In this document: positions 47,132 through 54,731 of the stretch, one piece after another
Numbering within the stretch: the stretch's first letter is position 1
Layout: each line of letters begins with the position of its first letter
Assembly: GCF_005116675.2 (NCBI RefSeq)
Contig: NZ_CP050699.1
Location: forward strand, 744,001 to 808,000
Direction of reading: 5' to 3'
DNA from: Desulfosediminicola ganghwensis
GTDB lineage: Bacteria > Desulfobacterota > Desulfobulbia > Desulfobulbales > Desulfocapsaceae
DNA length: 64,000 bases
Program-made: the position numbers and the translations under genes
Notes under the pieces: generated by a model
The model's input: the letters and a program-made list of their open reading frames with translations, nothing else
Databases searched by the model: none
Told to the model about the DNA's origin: nothing

Positions 47132-48322
47132 ATGGCATATGAGGGACAGGAGGAGTTAGAGAGTTTATTCCAGTGTTGTGAGAATACAGATGATAAGAAA
47201 GAGGAACCTCTAGTAGAAGAGGATTGGGTAACTGAGGAAGAGAGGTACTGTAAGTTCAATGTATGGATAACATCCTCTGATACTGACTGGATAGAGGATC
47301 TTTACAATACATTGTATCCACTCCCTGGCTCTATGAGACACAGAGAGACCTTCCAGATAATCCTACTTAATATGGCCATGAGGAGGGACTGCATATACTT
47401 AGATCTCCATAAGAGTAGATACACTGGCACGAATCTACCAGTTTCTTTCCTCCCATCTAAGGTCTCTGAGATCTGTGGGATGCTAGAGAGGAATCGATAC
47501 CTAGAGATTGATAAGGGATACAATGTATCTGGTGGAATGAAGAAGGCCACTCTGGTAGCTCCATCCTCCTCACTACTAGATCTTATCCCGTCAGAAATAA
47601 CCTTCTCATATCAAAGAGATGGTCTCATTGTGACTAAGGATTTTACTCCCTCCTCTTATCCTCCTGATGTGGTAGAGAGGCAAGAGGCACTTGAGGCATA
47701 CAATAAGACCGTTGAACCACAGAACATGTTGTATGCCACATATAAGGGTTCCTTCGCTGTAGATGGGCGATTCACAGGCTCCTCGGTCATTTCAATGAGT
47801 AAGGAGAGGAGGCGCCATATAGCAATACAGGGGGAAAAGACTGTTGAGATAGATGTCAGTAACTGTATCCCCTTCCTTCTCTACGCTAAACATCTGTCCC
47901 AACCTGTACCCTGTGATGTGTACAGAATAGATGAATTACCTAGAGGCCTAGTCAAGAAGGCGGTGTTGATGGCTGTTAACTGTGAGAGTAGGGAAGAGGC
48001 ACGGAAGGCCATTCAGTCAGAGTTAAACCTCGGAAAGCATGGGGAGGTTAAGCAATCGGCATCATATATCCTTCAGCAGATAGAGACGATGAATCCAGAT
48101 ATCCTGGAGTATCTCTATGTGGGAGAGGGGAGGAGGCTTATGAATCTGGAGTCTTGCTGCATGACAATGTTCATGAAGATCATGCTATCAATGACTATCC
48201 CATTCTATCCAATCTATGATTCCGTCAGGGTGCCAGAGTCCTATAGAAAGGTGGCGGAAAAGGTGCTTAAAGAGGCCTTCACCGTTAATGGTGTTATGCC
48301 TGGCACCCATGTAGTTTCTTAA
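47132..48322 (+). CDS. Putative replication protein with a family-A-polymerase-like palm
   Basis: I do not recognise a named family with certainty. In the 397-residue numbering (GTG start 47129) residues 75-145 look like a winged-helix region. The second half has polymerase-like features: GRFTGSSVI then VEIDVSN (239-245, motif-A-like), LVKKAVLMAVNCESREEA (274-291, finger-helix-like) and PIYDSVRVP (361-369, motif-C-like). This order resembles single-subunit polymerases and related replication proteins of small mobile elements. I place the start at the ATG at 47132 after GGAGAG. Replication initiation or priming of the island is inference. Confidence 0.5.
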   Translation: MAYEGQEELESLFQCCENTDDKKEEPLVEEDWVTEEERYCKFNVWITSSDTDWIEDLYNTLYPLPGSMRHRETFQIILLNMAMRRDCIYLDLHKSRYTGTNLPVSFLPSKVSEICGMLERNRYLEIDKGYNVSGGMKKATLVAPSSSLLDLIPSEITFSYQRDGLIVTKDFTPSSYPPDVVERQEALEAYNKTVEPQNMLYATYKGSFAVDGRFTGSSVISMSKERRRHIAIQGEKTVEIDVSNCIPFLLYAKHLSQPVPCDVYRIDELPRGLVKKAVLMAVNCESREEARKAIQSELNLGKHGEVKQSASYILQQIETMNPDILEYLYVGEGRRLMNLESCCMTMFMKIMLSMTIPFYPIYDSVRVPESYRKVAEKVLKEAFTVNGVMPGTHVVS

Positions 48323-48399
48323 TGTATCAAGGCGGTTGAATGGTGTTGTGAGTGCATGTAAAAGAAAAGGCTTATGAACAGAGTGAAGAGGAGAGTGCG

Positions 48400-48618
48400 A
48401 TGAGCGAGCAGAGAATGGAATGCGTCATATTGATGGAATCTGGTGAGATTTATGAGTGTGGTGTTAATGATCGTGACATTATGCAAGGGTATGCATTAGA
48501 GCATGAGGAGGTCCTGAAAGTCTATTACAGCGATAGTTCAGGAGAAGTTGTTGAGGTGACAGGTGATGAAGTAGCTGTTATCTTGAACGATTTAATAGAA
48601 GAGAAGTGGTTAAACTGA
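48400..48618 (+). CDS. Small acidic hypothetical protein
   Basis: The 72-residue product (MSEQRMECVILMESGEIYEC...) is acidic, with no export signal and no motif I recognise. The ATG at 48400 has GAGGAG in front; a longer GTG start at 48352 lacks an RBS. It lies between the polymerase-like gene and the HNH-HIT gene on the same strand. Confidence 0.55.
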   Translation: MSEQRMECVILMESGEIYECGVNDRDIMQGYALEHEEVLKVYYSDSSGEVVEVTGDEVAVILNDLIEEKWLN

Positions 48619-48677
48619 GGAGCTCGTAAGGTTAGACTCACTGCTAAAACCATTGATTATGGACCTAAGGAAACGGC

Positions 48678-49685
48678 ATGAACTTCGGTGACATTTATTC
48701 ATTCATTACTGAGAAAATGAGGATGTCCCATATATATCAACCTGTCATGCTGATGGAGCTTCTGGAGCGTCGTGGAACTTGTCATCAAGCCGATATAGCT
48801 AAGGCAATCCTTAACCATGATGAGAGTCAGATAGAGTACTATACAAAGATAACCAATCAGATGGTTGGCAAGGTACTCAGGAAACATCAGATCGTGAAGA
48901 AGGATGGCCCCATATATTCCATAAATGGCTATTCTTCTCTTTCCCCTTTAGAGGTAGAAAAGATCATTCTTGCTTGCCAGGAGCGTATCATTCAGTTCAT
49001 AGAGAAGAGGCAGGATTCAGTCTGGGAGCACAGGAGAAGGGGACGTGAAGCCATAAGTGGAACCATCAGATATGAGGTCTACAAGAGAGCGAAGTTTCGT
49101 TGTGAATTGTGTGGTACCTCGGCAGATGAGAAAGCGCTGGAGATAGACCATATTATTCCTAGCATTAAGGGAGGGCCTGATGATATATCCAACTATCAGG
49201 CCCTTTGCTATAGTTGTAATGCGATGAAGAGGGATCGTGATGATACGGACTTCAGAGGTATCAGGGAATCCTATAAGAGGAGAGAGGAAGGATGTCTCTT
49301 CTGCTCACCAAAGGATATCATTGATGAGAATCGACTCTGCTATGCAATGAGGGATGGCTATCCAGTTACCCCCTTACACACTCTTATAATCCCAAAGAGA
49401 CACATATCCTCATACTTCGATTTGGGTCAAGCTGAGATGAATGCTATTACAGATCTCATTAAGAAGCAGAAAGTGTCTCTAGAGACACTAGATGAGACGA
49501 TCACGGGCTTTAATGTAGGAATTAATGATGGTACCTCTGCTGGCCAGACTATTTTCCACTGCCATATCCATCTGATACCTAGAAGAGATGGGGATGTGGA
49601 GAGTCCAAGGGGAGGAGTAAGACACACCATACCGGGCAAAGGGGATTACCCCGGTGTCTCTAGAGACACAAGAGGAGATTTATAG
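48678..49685 (+). CDS. HNH endonuclease-HIT domain fusion protein
   Basis: Three parts are visible in 335 residues: a helical, winged-helix-like N-terminus (about 1-85); an HNH nuclease (about 130-190) with zinc cysteines 142, 145, 177 and 180 and the catalytic DH at 157-158; and a HIT nucleotide-hydrolase domain (about 205-320) with the histidine triad at 294, 296 and 298 (FHCHIHLIP). All key residues are intact. The fusion is known from many genomes but its role is unclear; nuclease plus nucleotide-processing domain on an island suggests phage or plasmid defence. Confidence 0.85.
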   Translation: MNFGDIYSFITEKMRMSHIYQPVMLMELLERRGTCHQADIAKAILNHDESQIEYYTKITNQMVGKVLRKHQIVKKDGPIYSINGYSSLSPLEVEKIILACQERIIQFIEKRQDSVWEHRRRGREAISGTIRYEVYKRAKFRCELCGTSADEKALEIDHIIPSIKGGPDDISNYQALCYSCNAMKRDRDDTDFRGIRESYKRREEGCLFCSPKDIIDENRLCYAMRDGYPVTPLHTLIIPKRHISSYFDLGQAEMNAITDLIKKQKVSLETLDETITGFNVGINDGTSAGQTIFHCHIHLIPRRDGDVESPRGGVRHTIPGKGDYPGVSRDTRGDL

Positions 49686-50500
49686 ATGCAGCCACCACCA
49701 CGCTTCCCATTAGATTATCAGTTTATGAAGTGGTTTGATGGTCTCTCAATGCCACGTTCCTTAAAGGGTAGAGGGAAGATATTCTACATGACCTTAGAGG
49801 ACAATGTGATCAACTATCCGTTCTTTCAAGAGGAAGAACCAGATATCGTAGATATTCTTGAAGAGAAGATGATGTGGGATAGAGATGCTATTAAGGCCGT
49901 ACTGCTCTTCTTCTACATTATTGGTACCTTCAAGACTGTTAAGATGCATCCTGGGTATTTTGGATACGAGACTCGCTGGGCTTTTACTTACGAAATGGAT
50001 GACTTCTCCTCATACTCCAAGGACTATGAGGAGAGGCCAGAGTTTTATGAGGATATCCTTGCTGGTCGATTGACTCTGGAGGATCTGCAGGAGGCGAACA
50101 GGGTTGTGAGGAGGCATTAATATTTAGTGGTAATGATAACAAATGACCTCTCTCACCAGGGTGATTGTATCGACTACGAGTCACTCTCAGACATACGTTT
50201 GGTTCTGTAGTACATGTAGATGGCAACAAGCACAGGCAAACCATCGATCATCATTGTTGTCAATGCAGATATAACAGGATCCGTTGGTCCTCTTGCCCCA
50301 GCCTCTATCAATACGTACTTAATTGTTTCGATGATTGTCAGTATTATAAGGACTGATCCTATGATGAGGGTCCATCTTTGGACTGGGCCGCCTTCCTCCT
50401 CCACAATTGTAGAATCTGCTGTAACGGATGAATCAAGATGCTCATTGGAGGAGGCATTCCGCTGTCTATCTCCATCTTTAACTGGTGTCTCCAGAGACAC
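49473..50500. repeat. Recurring 16-bp palindrome GTGTCTCTAGAGACAC
   Basis: Perfect copies occur at 49473-49488 and 49654-49669, a one-mismatch copy at 50485-50500, and weaker partial copies near 51174, 51863 and 52352, all inside the island. The first two sit in different reading frames of the HNH-HIT gene, so protein repetition does not explain them. Confidence 0.6.
49686..50120 (+). CDS. Hypothetical protein coupled to the HNH-HIT gene
   Basis: The 144-residue acidic, aromatic-rich protein starts immediately after the HNH-HIT stop, so the two are translationally coupled. A central helical part (DIVDILEEKMMWDRDAIKAVLLFFYIIGTF) resembles a helix-turn-helix or a docking helix pair. No family recognised. 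The coupling suggests it is a partner, inhibitor or adaptor of the nuclease. Confidence 0.6.
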   Translation: MQPPPRFPLDYQFMKWFDGLSMPRSLKGRGKIFYMTLEDNVINYPFFQEEEPDIVDILEEKMMWDRDAIKAVLLFFYIIGTFKTVKMHPGYFGYETRWAFTYEMDDFSSYSKDYEERPEFYEDILAGRLTLEDLQEANRVVRRH

Positions 50501-50686
50501 TTGAATCTCACCAAAGGGATCAGGGTCACCACACTCTGGACAGACTTCAGCATCCTTTGGGATCATGTTCTGACAGATACTACAAGTCGCCTCTTGAGAT
50601 GCACCACACTTGGGGCACTTCTCAGCTCTCTTGGAGTATGGGTGATTGCATTTGGTACATTCGATTAGTAGGGACTCTGTGCTCAT
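50174..50686 (-). CDS. Double zinc-ribbon membrane protein
   Basis: The 170-residue product has two four-cysteine zinc-ribbon-like units at the N-terminus (CTKCNHPYSKRAEKCPKCG, then CSICQNMIPKDAEVCPECG), a polar linker, and two membrane helices (about 102-122 and 138-158). Cytoplasmic ribbon plus membrane hairpin suggests a membrane-tethered nucleic-acid or protein-binding adaptor. An RBS (AAAGGAC) precedes the ATG. Confidence 0.75.
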   Translation of the reverse strand: MSTESLLIECTKCNHPYSKRAEKCPKCGASQEATCSICQNMIPKDAEVCPECGDPDPFGEIQVSLETPVKDGDRQRNASSNEHLDSSVTADSTIVEEEGGPVQRWTLIIGSVLIILTIIETIKYVLIEAGARGPTDPVISALTTMMIDGLPVLVAIYMYYRTKRMSESDS

Positions 50687-50696
50687 TGCTTGTCCT

Positions 50697-51152
50697 TTAT
50701 GGATACTGGTAGCCTGCCTTCAGGCAGTCGCTCTTATCTATAATAAGGTGACCTATTAGCTGTCCTGTAGAGTGCTGGTAAACGATCCGTACAGGCACAT
50801 TCGCGATGAATAGGAACTGCTTGTATGTATCGTTGGCACAGGTGGTGTGAGTGTTCCGGTTCTTAAACTTCCTCATAACTGAGGGGGTGAGGTCCTTGTC
50901 TATATCCTCATAGGGAATGTTTGTGGAGTAGACAAAGTATATGCCACCAAGAACAGGGTGATCTTTAACAAAATACATGCTTTGCCATGTGATTGTATCA
51001 TTCAGCTTTACAGGGAGAACCTTGGTGATCTCATCAACAGTATCTTGGATCGCTCGATACTGTTTCTCCAATGACATCTCTTCTACCTTGTTGTCTGCGT
51101 TGGCTATAAAGGGAAGGCAGAGTAGAAGGAGCACTAATATCTTGCATATCAT
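50697..51152 (-). CDS. Small secreted protein, two C-terminal cysteines
   Basis: The 151-residue product has a signal peptide (1-19, ANA-D). In its C-terminal module two cysteines flank PVRIVYQHSTGQLIGHLIIDKSDC. The layout parallels the chromosomal protein at 25280-25732 (ID-K-x-x-C ending, IG turn, aromatic Y-x-Y strand). It lies 10 nt downstream in a head-to-tail series of exported proteins. Function unknown. Confidence 0.65.
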   Translation of the reverse strand: MICKILVLLLLCLPFIANADNKVEEMSLEKQYRAIQDTVDEITKVLPVKLNDTITWQSMYFVKDHPVLGGIYFVYSTNIPYEDIDKDLTPSVMRKFKNRNTHTTCANDTYKQFLFIANVPVRIVYQHSTGQLIGHLIIDKSDCLKAGYQYP

Positions 51153-51261
51153 ATACCAGATATCCTCTGTGATTGTGTCTCTACAGTTAGTTCATGTATA
51201 CCATTCACGATCAACTCTCATCCTCGACATCCTGAAGCATCATTGGGATTTTCTAAACATT

Positions 51262-51729
51262 CTATAACTTGTTAATGCTTAAGTATTTAGCTGAGAAGGT
51301 ATCCAATTTATCGTAAAGGCCCCCCATGATATACTCCTTACTATTGGCATGGGCACCTACTGTATTATCCGTCCATACAGTAGCGTACTTTACATATTCC
51401 TTCCCCTTGACCCGGTAGGTTATTTTTCGCCTGAACTCAAGACCTGTACTAAACGCTGTCTTAGTTGCTACCACTTTAACAAATAGATAATATGGATCAT
51501 CTTCAGTTGTAACGGGTGTAAGCCCGTTTCTTCTTAAGCGGAGTTCTACCTTTGATTGCAGAAGTTCTCGAGTCAAACCGATTGATTTGCAATCATCATC
51601 CAATGTTCCGTAAAACATCTCGACTGTTATATCCCCATTGGTTTCTAGCCCACTACCCTCTTTGCTCAACACATTCACAGGAGTGGAGATCATTATAAGT
51701 GCGATAACAACCTTTAAAACGTAAGTCAT
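51262..51729 (-). CDS. Secreted hypothetical protein
   Basis: From the ATG at 51729 (GGAG 10 bases before; an ATG three codons upstream is too close to it) the product has 155 residues. It has a signal peptide ending near VLSK and a beta-rich body with LTRELLQSKVELRLRRNGL, which recalls periplasmic proteins with a YbbD/LysM-like lipoprotein fold, though I cannot name a family. It sits in the island's exported-protein cluster. Confidence 0.55.
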   Translation of the reverse strand: MTYVLKVVIALIMISTPVNVLSKEGSGLETNGDITVEMFYGTLDDDCKSIGLTRELLQSKVELRLRRNGLTPVTTEDDPYYLFVKVVATKTAFSTGLEFRRKITYRVKGKEYVKYATVWTDNTVGAHANSKEYIMGGLYDKLDTFSAKYLSINKL

Positions 51730-51883
51730 ATCTAACATTCTCCAATTCTTAGTCCAGCACTCTTGATTAGTATTTATATCCCTGGTGAGGCAATCCCTTT
51801 AGTCAACACTCCAAGCAAACATTCTCTGTCCAGATATATGGGGTTTCCTCGAGGGGAGAGAGATGTCCATAGAGACACAAGGC

Positions 51884-52426
51884 TCAATTAGCCTTCATGA
51901 CCTTCCTTACCTTCTTCCAATCTATGGGAGCCGCCTCTGCCACATTCAGTTCTCGCAACTCACCATAGAAAAGCACATAGAATGCCTCACCCTCTCCTGA
52001 TGGGCAGCAAGAGGGGTCCCAAGTCCCATCCTCTCTTATAGTGCTGAAGCGAGTATCGAAGGTTATCACTCCATTCTCTATTGACTTGAAGGAGAGAGAA
52101 CGAGATGACTTGCCACCCACGAGGATATCTGAGGAGAACTTGAGTCCTTCTTCTGTTCGGAGAAAGACTGCAAGGAAGGAGGAGTAGTTGTTGCCACCAC
52201 CTCCTATACCTTCAAGGGTATAGAGTATGGCTAGGTCGTCTATACCGTCTTGGTCAAGATCACCTGTCATGAAGCTACGTGCGTTCAAATACTCTGAAGC
52301 TTTAAGTTGAACCTCCTGCCTATCAATGTATGATTGAATAGTGAGGCTATCAGTATCTCTAGAGAAAGTTAAAGAACTGGTGAACACGATTGCAGTAACG
52401 ACGATGGCAGAGATTAAGTGATTCAT
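51884..52426 (-). CDS. Secreted protein with a VCBS/FG-GAP-like segment
   Basis: The 180-residue product has a signal peptide (1-22). The segment FMTGDLDQDGIDDLAILYTLEG (23 residues long, residues about 52-73) has the Asp-rich calcium loop of FG-GAP/VCBS-type repeats. A single such unit is present. Function unknown; it is part of the exported-protein cluster. Confidence 0.6.
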   Translation of the reverse strand: MNHLISAIVVTAIVFTSSLTFSRDTDSLTIQSYIDRQEVQLKASEYLNARSFMTGDLDQDGIDDLAILYTLEGIGGGGNNYSSFLAVFLRTEEGLKFSSDILVGGKSSRSLSFKSIENGVITFDTRFSTIREDGTWDPSCCPSGEGEAFYVLFYGELRELNVAEAAPIDWKKVRKVMKAN

Positions 52427-52501
52427 TGATTGTTTGACGGTTGCACGTCTAGTAACCTAGGGTTGGTGGTAAGTTTTTTCTCTGAGAGAACTTTCTTGTG
52501 T

Positions 52502-52939
52502 TTAGTTAACCGCCTTGGTGTACTGCTTGATTAAGTTCTGGCAGACGACCTCCTTGTCCATAAGACCTTGACTGAAGAGCATTATCGTCAGGTTGTCAGA
52601 TGTACTTTGTACCTTGCTGCCTATCGCCATACCCCCCAGTGCTGTCGTTATCGTATCGTCACCCCACTCGTAGTCGGCAAGTGAGACAGCCAACTCCCCT
52701 GCAACCTTTTCTGAGTAGTGATTCTTTATATCCGTGTACCCACAGCTGAGGGCGGAGCCAGCCAACATGACATCTCGCCCTATCGCCTCACTCTCAGCCA
52801 TCTCTTGCAGTATCTTAGTGGATCTGTACTTGTAAGGATTCTCTGCAATTGCGTTGGTGCACCCGATGGTCAATCCGAGCATAAGTGCTGCTACAATTCT
52901 TTTACTCAGTTCACTCTGGTTCTGTCGGTATGTGATCAT
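52502..52939 (-). CDS. Exported hypothetical protein
   Basis: The 145-residue product has an N-terminal hydrophobic segment with LTIGC (about residues 23-27), which could be a lipobox, or a signal peptide cleaved after AIA. The body is helical with two cysteines (SCGY and VCQN) that could pair. No family recognised. Confidence 0.55.
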   Translation of the reverse strand: MITYRQNQSELSKRIVAALMLGLTIGCTNAIAENPYKYRSTKILQEMAESEAIGRDVMLAGSALSCGYTDIKNHYSEKVAGELAVSLADYEWGDDTITTALGGMAIGSKVQSTSDNLTIMLFSQGLMDKEVVCQNLIKQYTKAVN

Positions 52940-52988
52940 TCTTATAGCCTTAGAAGCTGTGCTGCTTGTACCGTGAGTATGTTAAGCG

Positions 52989-53297
52989 TTATCGTTTAAG
53001 ACAAACCCCTTCAATACTTCCAGAACTCTTTACACACTCAGAACCAGGGCCACAATCGGTGTCGAAGCTACAGGTATCACCATAGGTTCCATTAATATCT
53101 CTTGGAGAATATACTGGCTTATCATCATTCTTGTTGCCTGGCGAGATACCACCAGTGCATACACCATACAGTGACCCGCTTGCTTTGAGGCACTTGCTTC
53201 CTGGGCTACAGTCTGTATCAAATTGGCAAGCTGAGGCAAGTGAGCAACTGAGGGCGATAGTGGTGATGGCAACGGTGATGATTAATGCTCTGGACAT
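52989..53297 (-). CDS. Secreted cysteine-rich protein with two Dickkopf-like repeats
   Basis: From the ATG at 53297 (GGAGAC before it) the product has 102 residues: a signal peptide (about 1-22) and two copies of C-x-FDTDC-x-PGS-x-C-x-K-x-SGS-x-x-GVC separated by a 25-residue linker. Each unit has four spaced cysteines, as in small disulfide-stabilised domains. The duplication is recent enough to be obvious. Function unknown. Confidence 0.65.
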   Translation of the reverse strand: MSRALIITVAITTIALSCSLASACQFDTDCSPGSKCLKASGSLYGVCTGGISPGNKNDDKPVYSPRDINGTYGDTCSFDTDCGPGSECVKSSGSIEGVCLKR

Positions 53298-53424
53298 GGT
53301 ATGTCTCCTTTTGTGAATCATAACGAGCGAATGGCGCATAATGCTTACGTAAAGTTATTTGGTATAGCACTTGTCCCACAGAGTTGCAATGCCACTGAGT
53401 GGTAGCTTGTTTCTAGGTACACCT

Positions 53425-54003
53425 CTACACCTTTAAGTTCTCTAACTCCTCTCTAAATCTCTTCGCCCACCACTCGAGATAATGCTGGTTACAGCAGAAC
53501 GACTTCTCTACCTTAACAGAGATGGAACGCCTAGAGCGTTGTCCACATATCGAACACTCAGCATTCTTCTGTTGGATCTTAGGTTTCACAGTGCCGTAAA
53601 GGGGAATCCTCATATACGTGTTGTTCTCATAGAGGCCTGTCGTGAACTTGACGCCCTTATACTCTGAGATGCCATGTGTCTCAGTGGCTAGGATGTGCCT
53701 AAAGTTGTTAGGACTTGAAGGATTACGTTCTCTGTTAAAGCTAGGGCACTTGGCCATCGGTAAAGCAGCCTTCATGTCACCTTTGTGTTCCCTCAGGTAG
53801 AAGCGCTTGAGCATACCAGTCGAGCAGTATTTGTATCCTATCTTGATGGTTTCAATAGACTCGCCTTTGATCTCCCCCTCCTTTATATACCTCCGGAGAT
53901 ATCCAGGCGTTATAGGGGTACTGATTGATGCATTCCATGCATCCAAGAGTTCATGGTAAGTAAGTTCTTCGCACTTCCAGTTACAGCATTCATCACAAGA
54001 CAA
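53425..54003 (-). CDS. Zinc-finger/HTH-like protein near the island's right end
   Basis: The 192-residue product begins with a Cys cluster (MSCDECCNWKC). It then has a helix-turn-helix-like stretch (ITPGYLRRYIKEGEIKG) and a basic middle, and ends with a treble-clef-like pair (CSICGQRSRRS and FCCNQHYLEWW). Position near attR and a small DNA-binding look fit an excision or regulatory factor, but I cannot assign a family. Confidence 0.5.
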   Translation of the reverse strand: MSCDECCNWKCEELTYHELLDAWNASISTPITPGYLRRYIKEGEIKGESIETIKIGYKYCSTGMLKRFYLREHKGDMKAALPMAKCPSFNRERNPSSPNNFRHILATETHGISEYKGVKFTTGLYENNTYMRIPLYGTVKPKIQQKNAECSICGQRSRRSISVKVEKSFCCNQHYLEWWAKRFREELENLKV

Positions 54004-54534
54004 TAGCGATTCCTCCTGTTAGCCTGAGATTGGATCTACACGACCTCTACGATCTGACTGAGTTTAGGCGCTGGTTCACTACATCAGCGGCTTGTGTCTT
54101 TCTGCAGGACGCACTTCACCCTTAGGCCTAGTCATAGTGGCTTGTCCTTTATGTAGTGGTATCAGATGATTGGTAGCTTAGAGAGGCCTCTCGTAGCAGG
54201 GGGTAACTGTATACCAGAGGTCGTGAGGAATGTCAACTCGAGGCATATGCACGAATCGTGCCAGATGCCATTTGAAGCGCAAGGAGAGTCTGCCAGATAG
54301 GGAGGGGGGTTCATATGTGACAAGAGGGGTGGCCCCTGAAGAAGACCCCCTACCCCTTTCATTCTACCAAGAACTCAAAATACCTTAAGGAGAGGACTAT
54401 TGTGGTATGTACAGAAGTGCAGGTCAGAGGTGAGTTTAGCTCTGAACTCAGCATTGGCTGAGAATCTACCAGGAATCTATTCTAAGATTGGAACTGATAG
54501 ACTCAACCTTGTTAACTAACTGGAATGACAATGA
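54004..54534. other. Right-end region of the island, including a short ORF with RBS
   Basis: No normal-size gene is visible. On the minus strand an 18-residue ORF (54135 down to 54079, starting MTRPKGEVRP) is preceded by AAAGGACAAG, the same RBS block that precedes the zinc-ribbon gene at 50686. It may be a leader peptide or a decayed gene. The right part holds the AATCTACCAG repeat (near 54472) and the inverted ATCATTGTCATTCC element (54522-54535). Confidence 0.4.
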
Positions 54535-54622
54535 TCCGGAGTGGTGGTTGTTCGTAGACGCACTGGACTCAAAATCCAGCGGGGGCGACCCCGTGTCGGT
54601 TCGATTCCGACCTCCGGCACCA
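54535..54622 (+). pseudogene. Decayed tRNA-Leu copy overlapping attR
   Basis: From the acceptor stem (CCGGAG) through CCA this copies the tRNA-Leu at 45517-45603, but the D-arm is replaced (GTGGTTGTTC instead of GTGAAACTG), the first base is T instead of G, and the variable arm has one change. It should not fold as a functional tRNA. The 70-bp attR repeat is 54554-54623. Confidence 0.8.
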
Positions 54623-54628
54623 AATTAG

Positions 54629-54669
54629 AAAAGCCGCAATCTCAATTAATTGAGATTGCGGCTTTTTTT
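54629..54669 (+). terminator. Original tRNA-Leu terminator displaced to attR
   Basis: A perfect palindromic stem of 19 bp (54629-54647 with 54648-54666) ends in TTTTTTT. It follows the attR repeat immediately, as expected for the chromosomal tRNA terminator pushed away by the island's insertion. Confidence 0.9.
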
Positions 54670-54731
54670 GTTTTTACAAGGAGTGGGTAGAGAGAACAGA
54701 GCATTCATCGCCCCTTCAAGGCCGCCGGGTT

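Larger units (their letters stand above)
45535..54623 (+). mobile_element. Integrative genomic island in tRNA-Leu
   Basis: A 9-kb element is bounded by the 70-bp repeats and has a tyrosine integrase next to attL. Its content differs from the flanks: AGA/AGG/ATA codons are frequent, base composition is more AT-rich, and most genes have no recognisable household function. Cargo: integrase, polymerase-like protein, HNH-HIT fusion and partner, zinc-ribbon membrane protein, five small exported proteins and a zinc-finger protein. No conjugation or capsid genes are seen, so it would need a helper or be a satellite-like or defence-type island. Confidence 0.88.

Noticed and set aside
54162-54362. Minus-strand ORF of 66 residues in the island's right end
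   Set aside because: No RBS, no recognisable composition or motif; it overlaps only non-coding end sequence.
54535-54622. Second tRNA-Leu gene
   Set aside because: The D-arm is scrambled and the first acceptor base no longer pairs, so it is best read as an att-associated pseudo-tRNA.
45535-54623. Prophage
   Set aside because: No capsid, portal, terminase, tail or lysis genes; only integrase and a replication candidate are phage-like.
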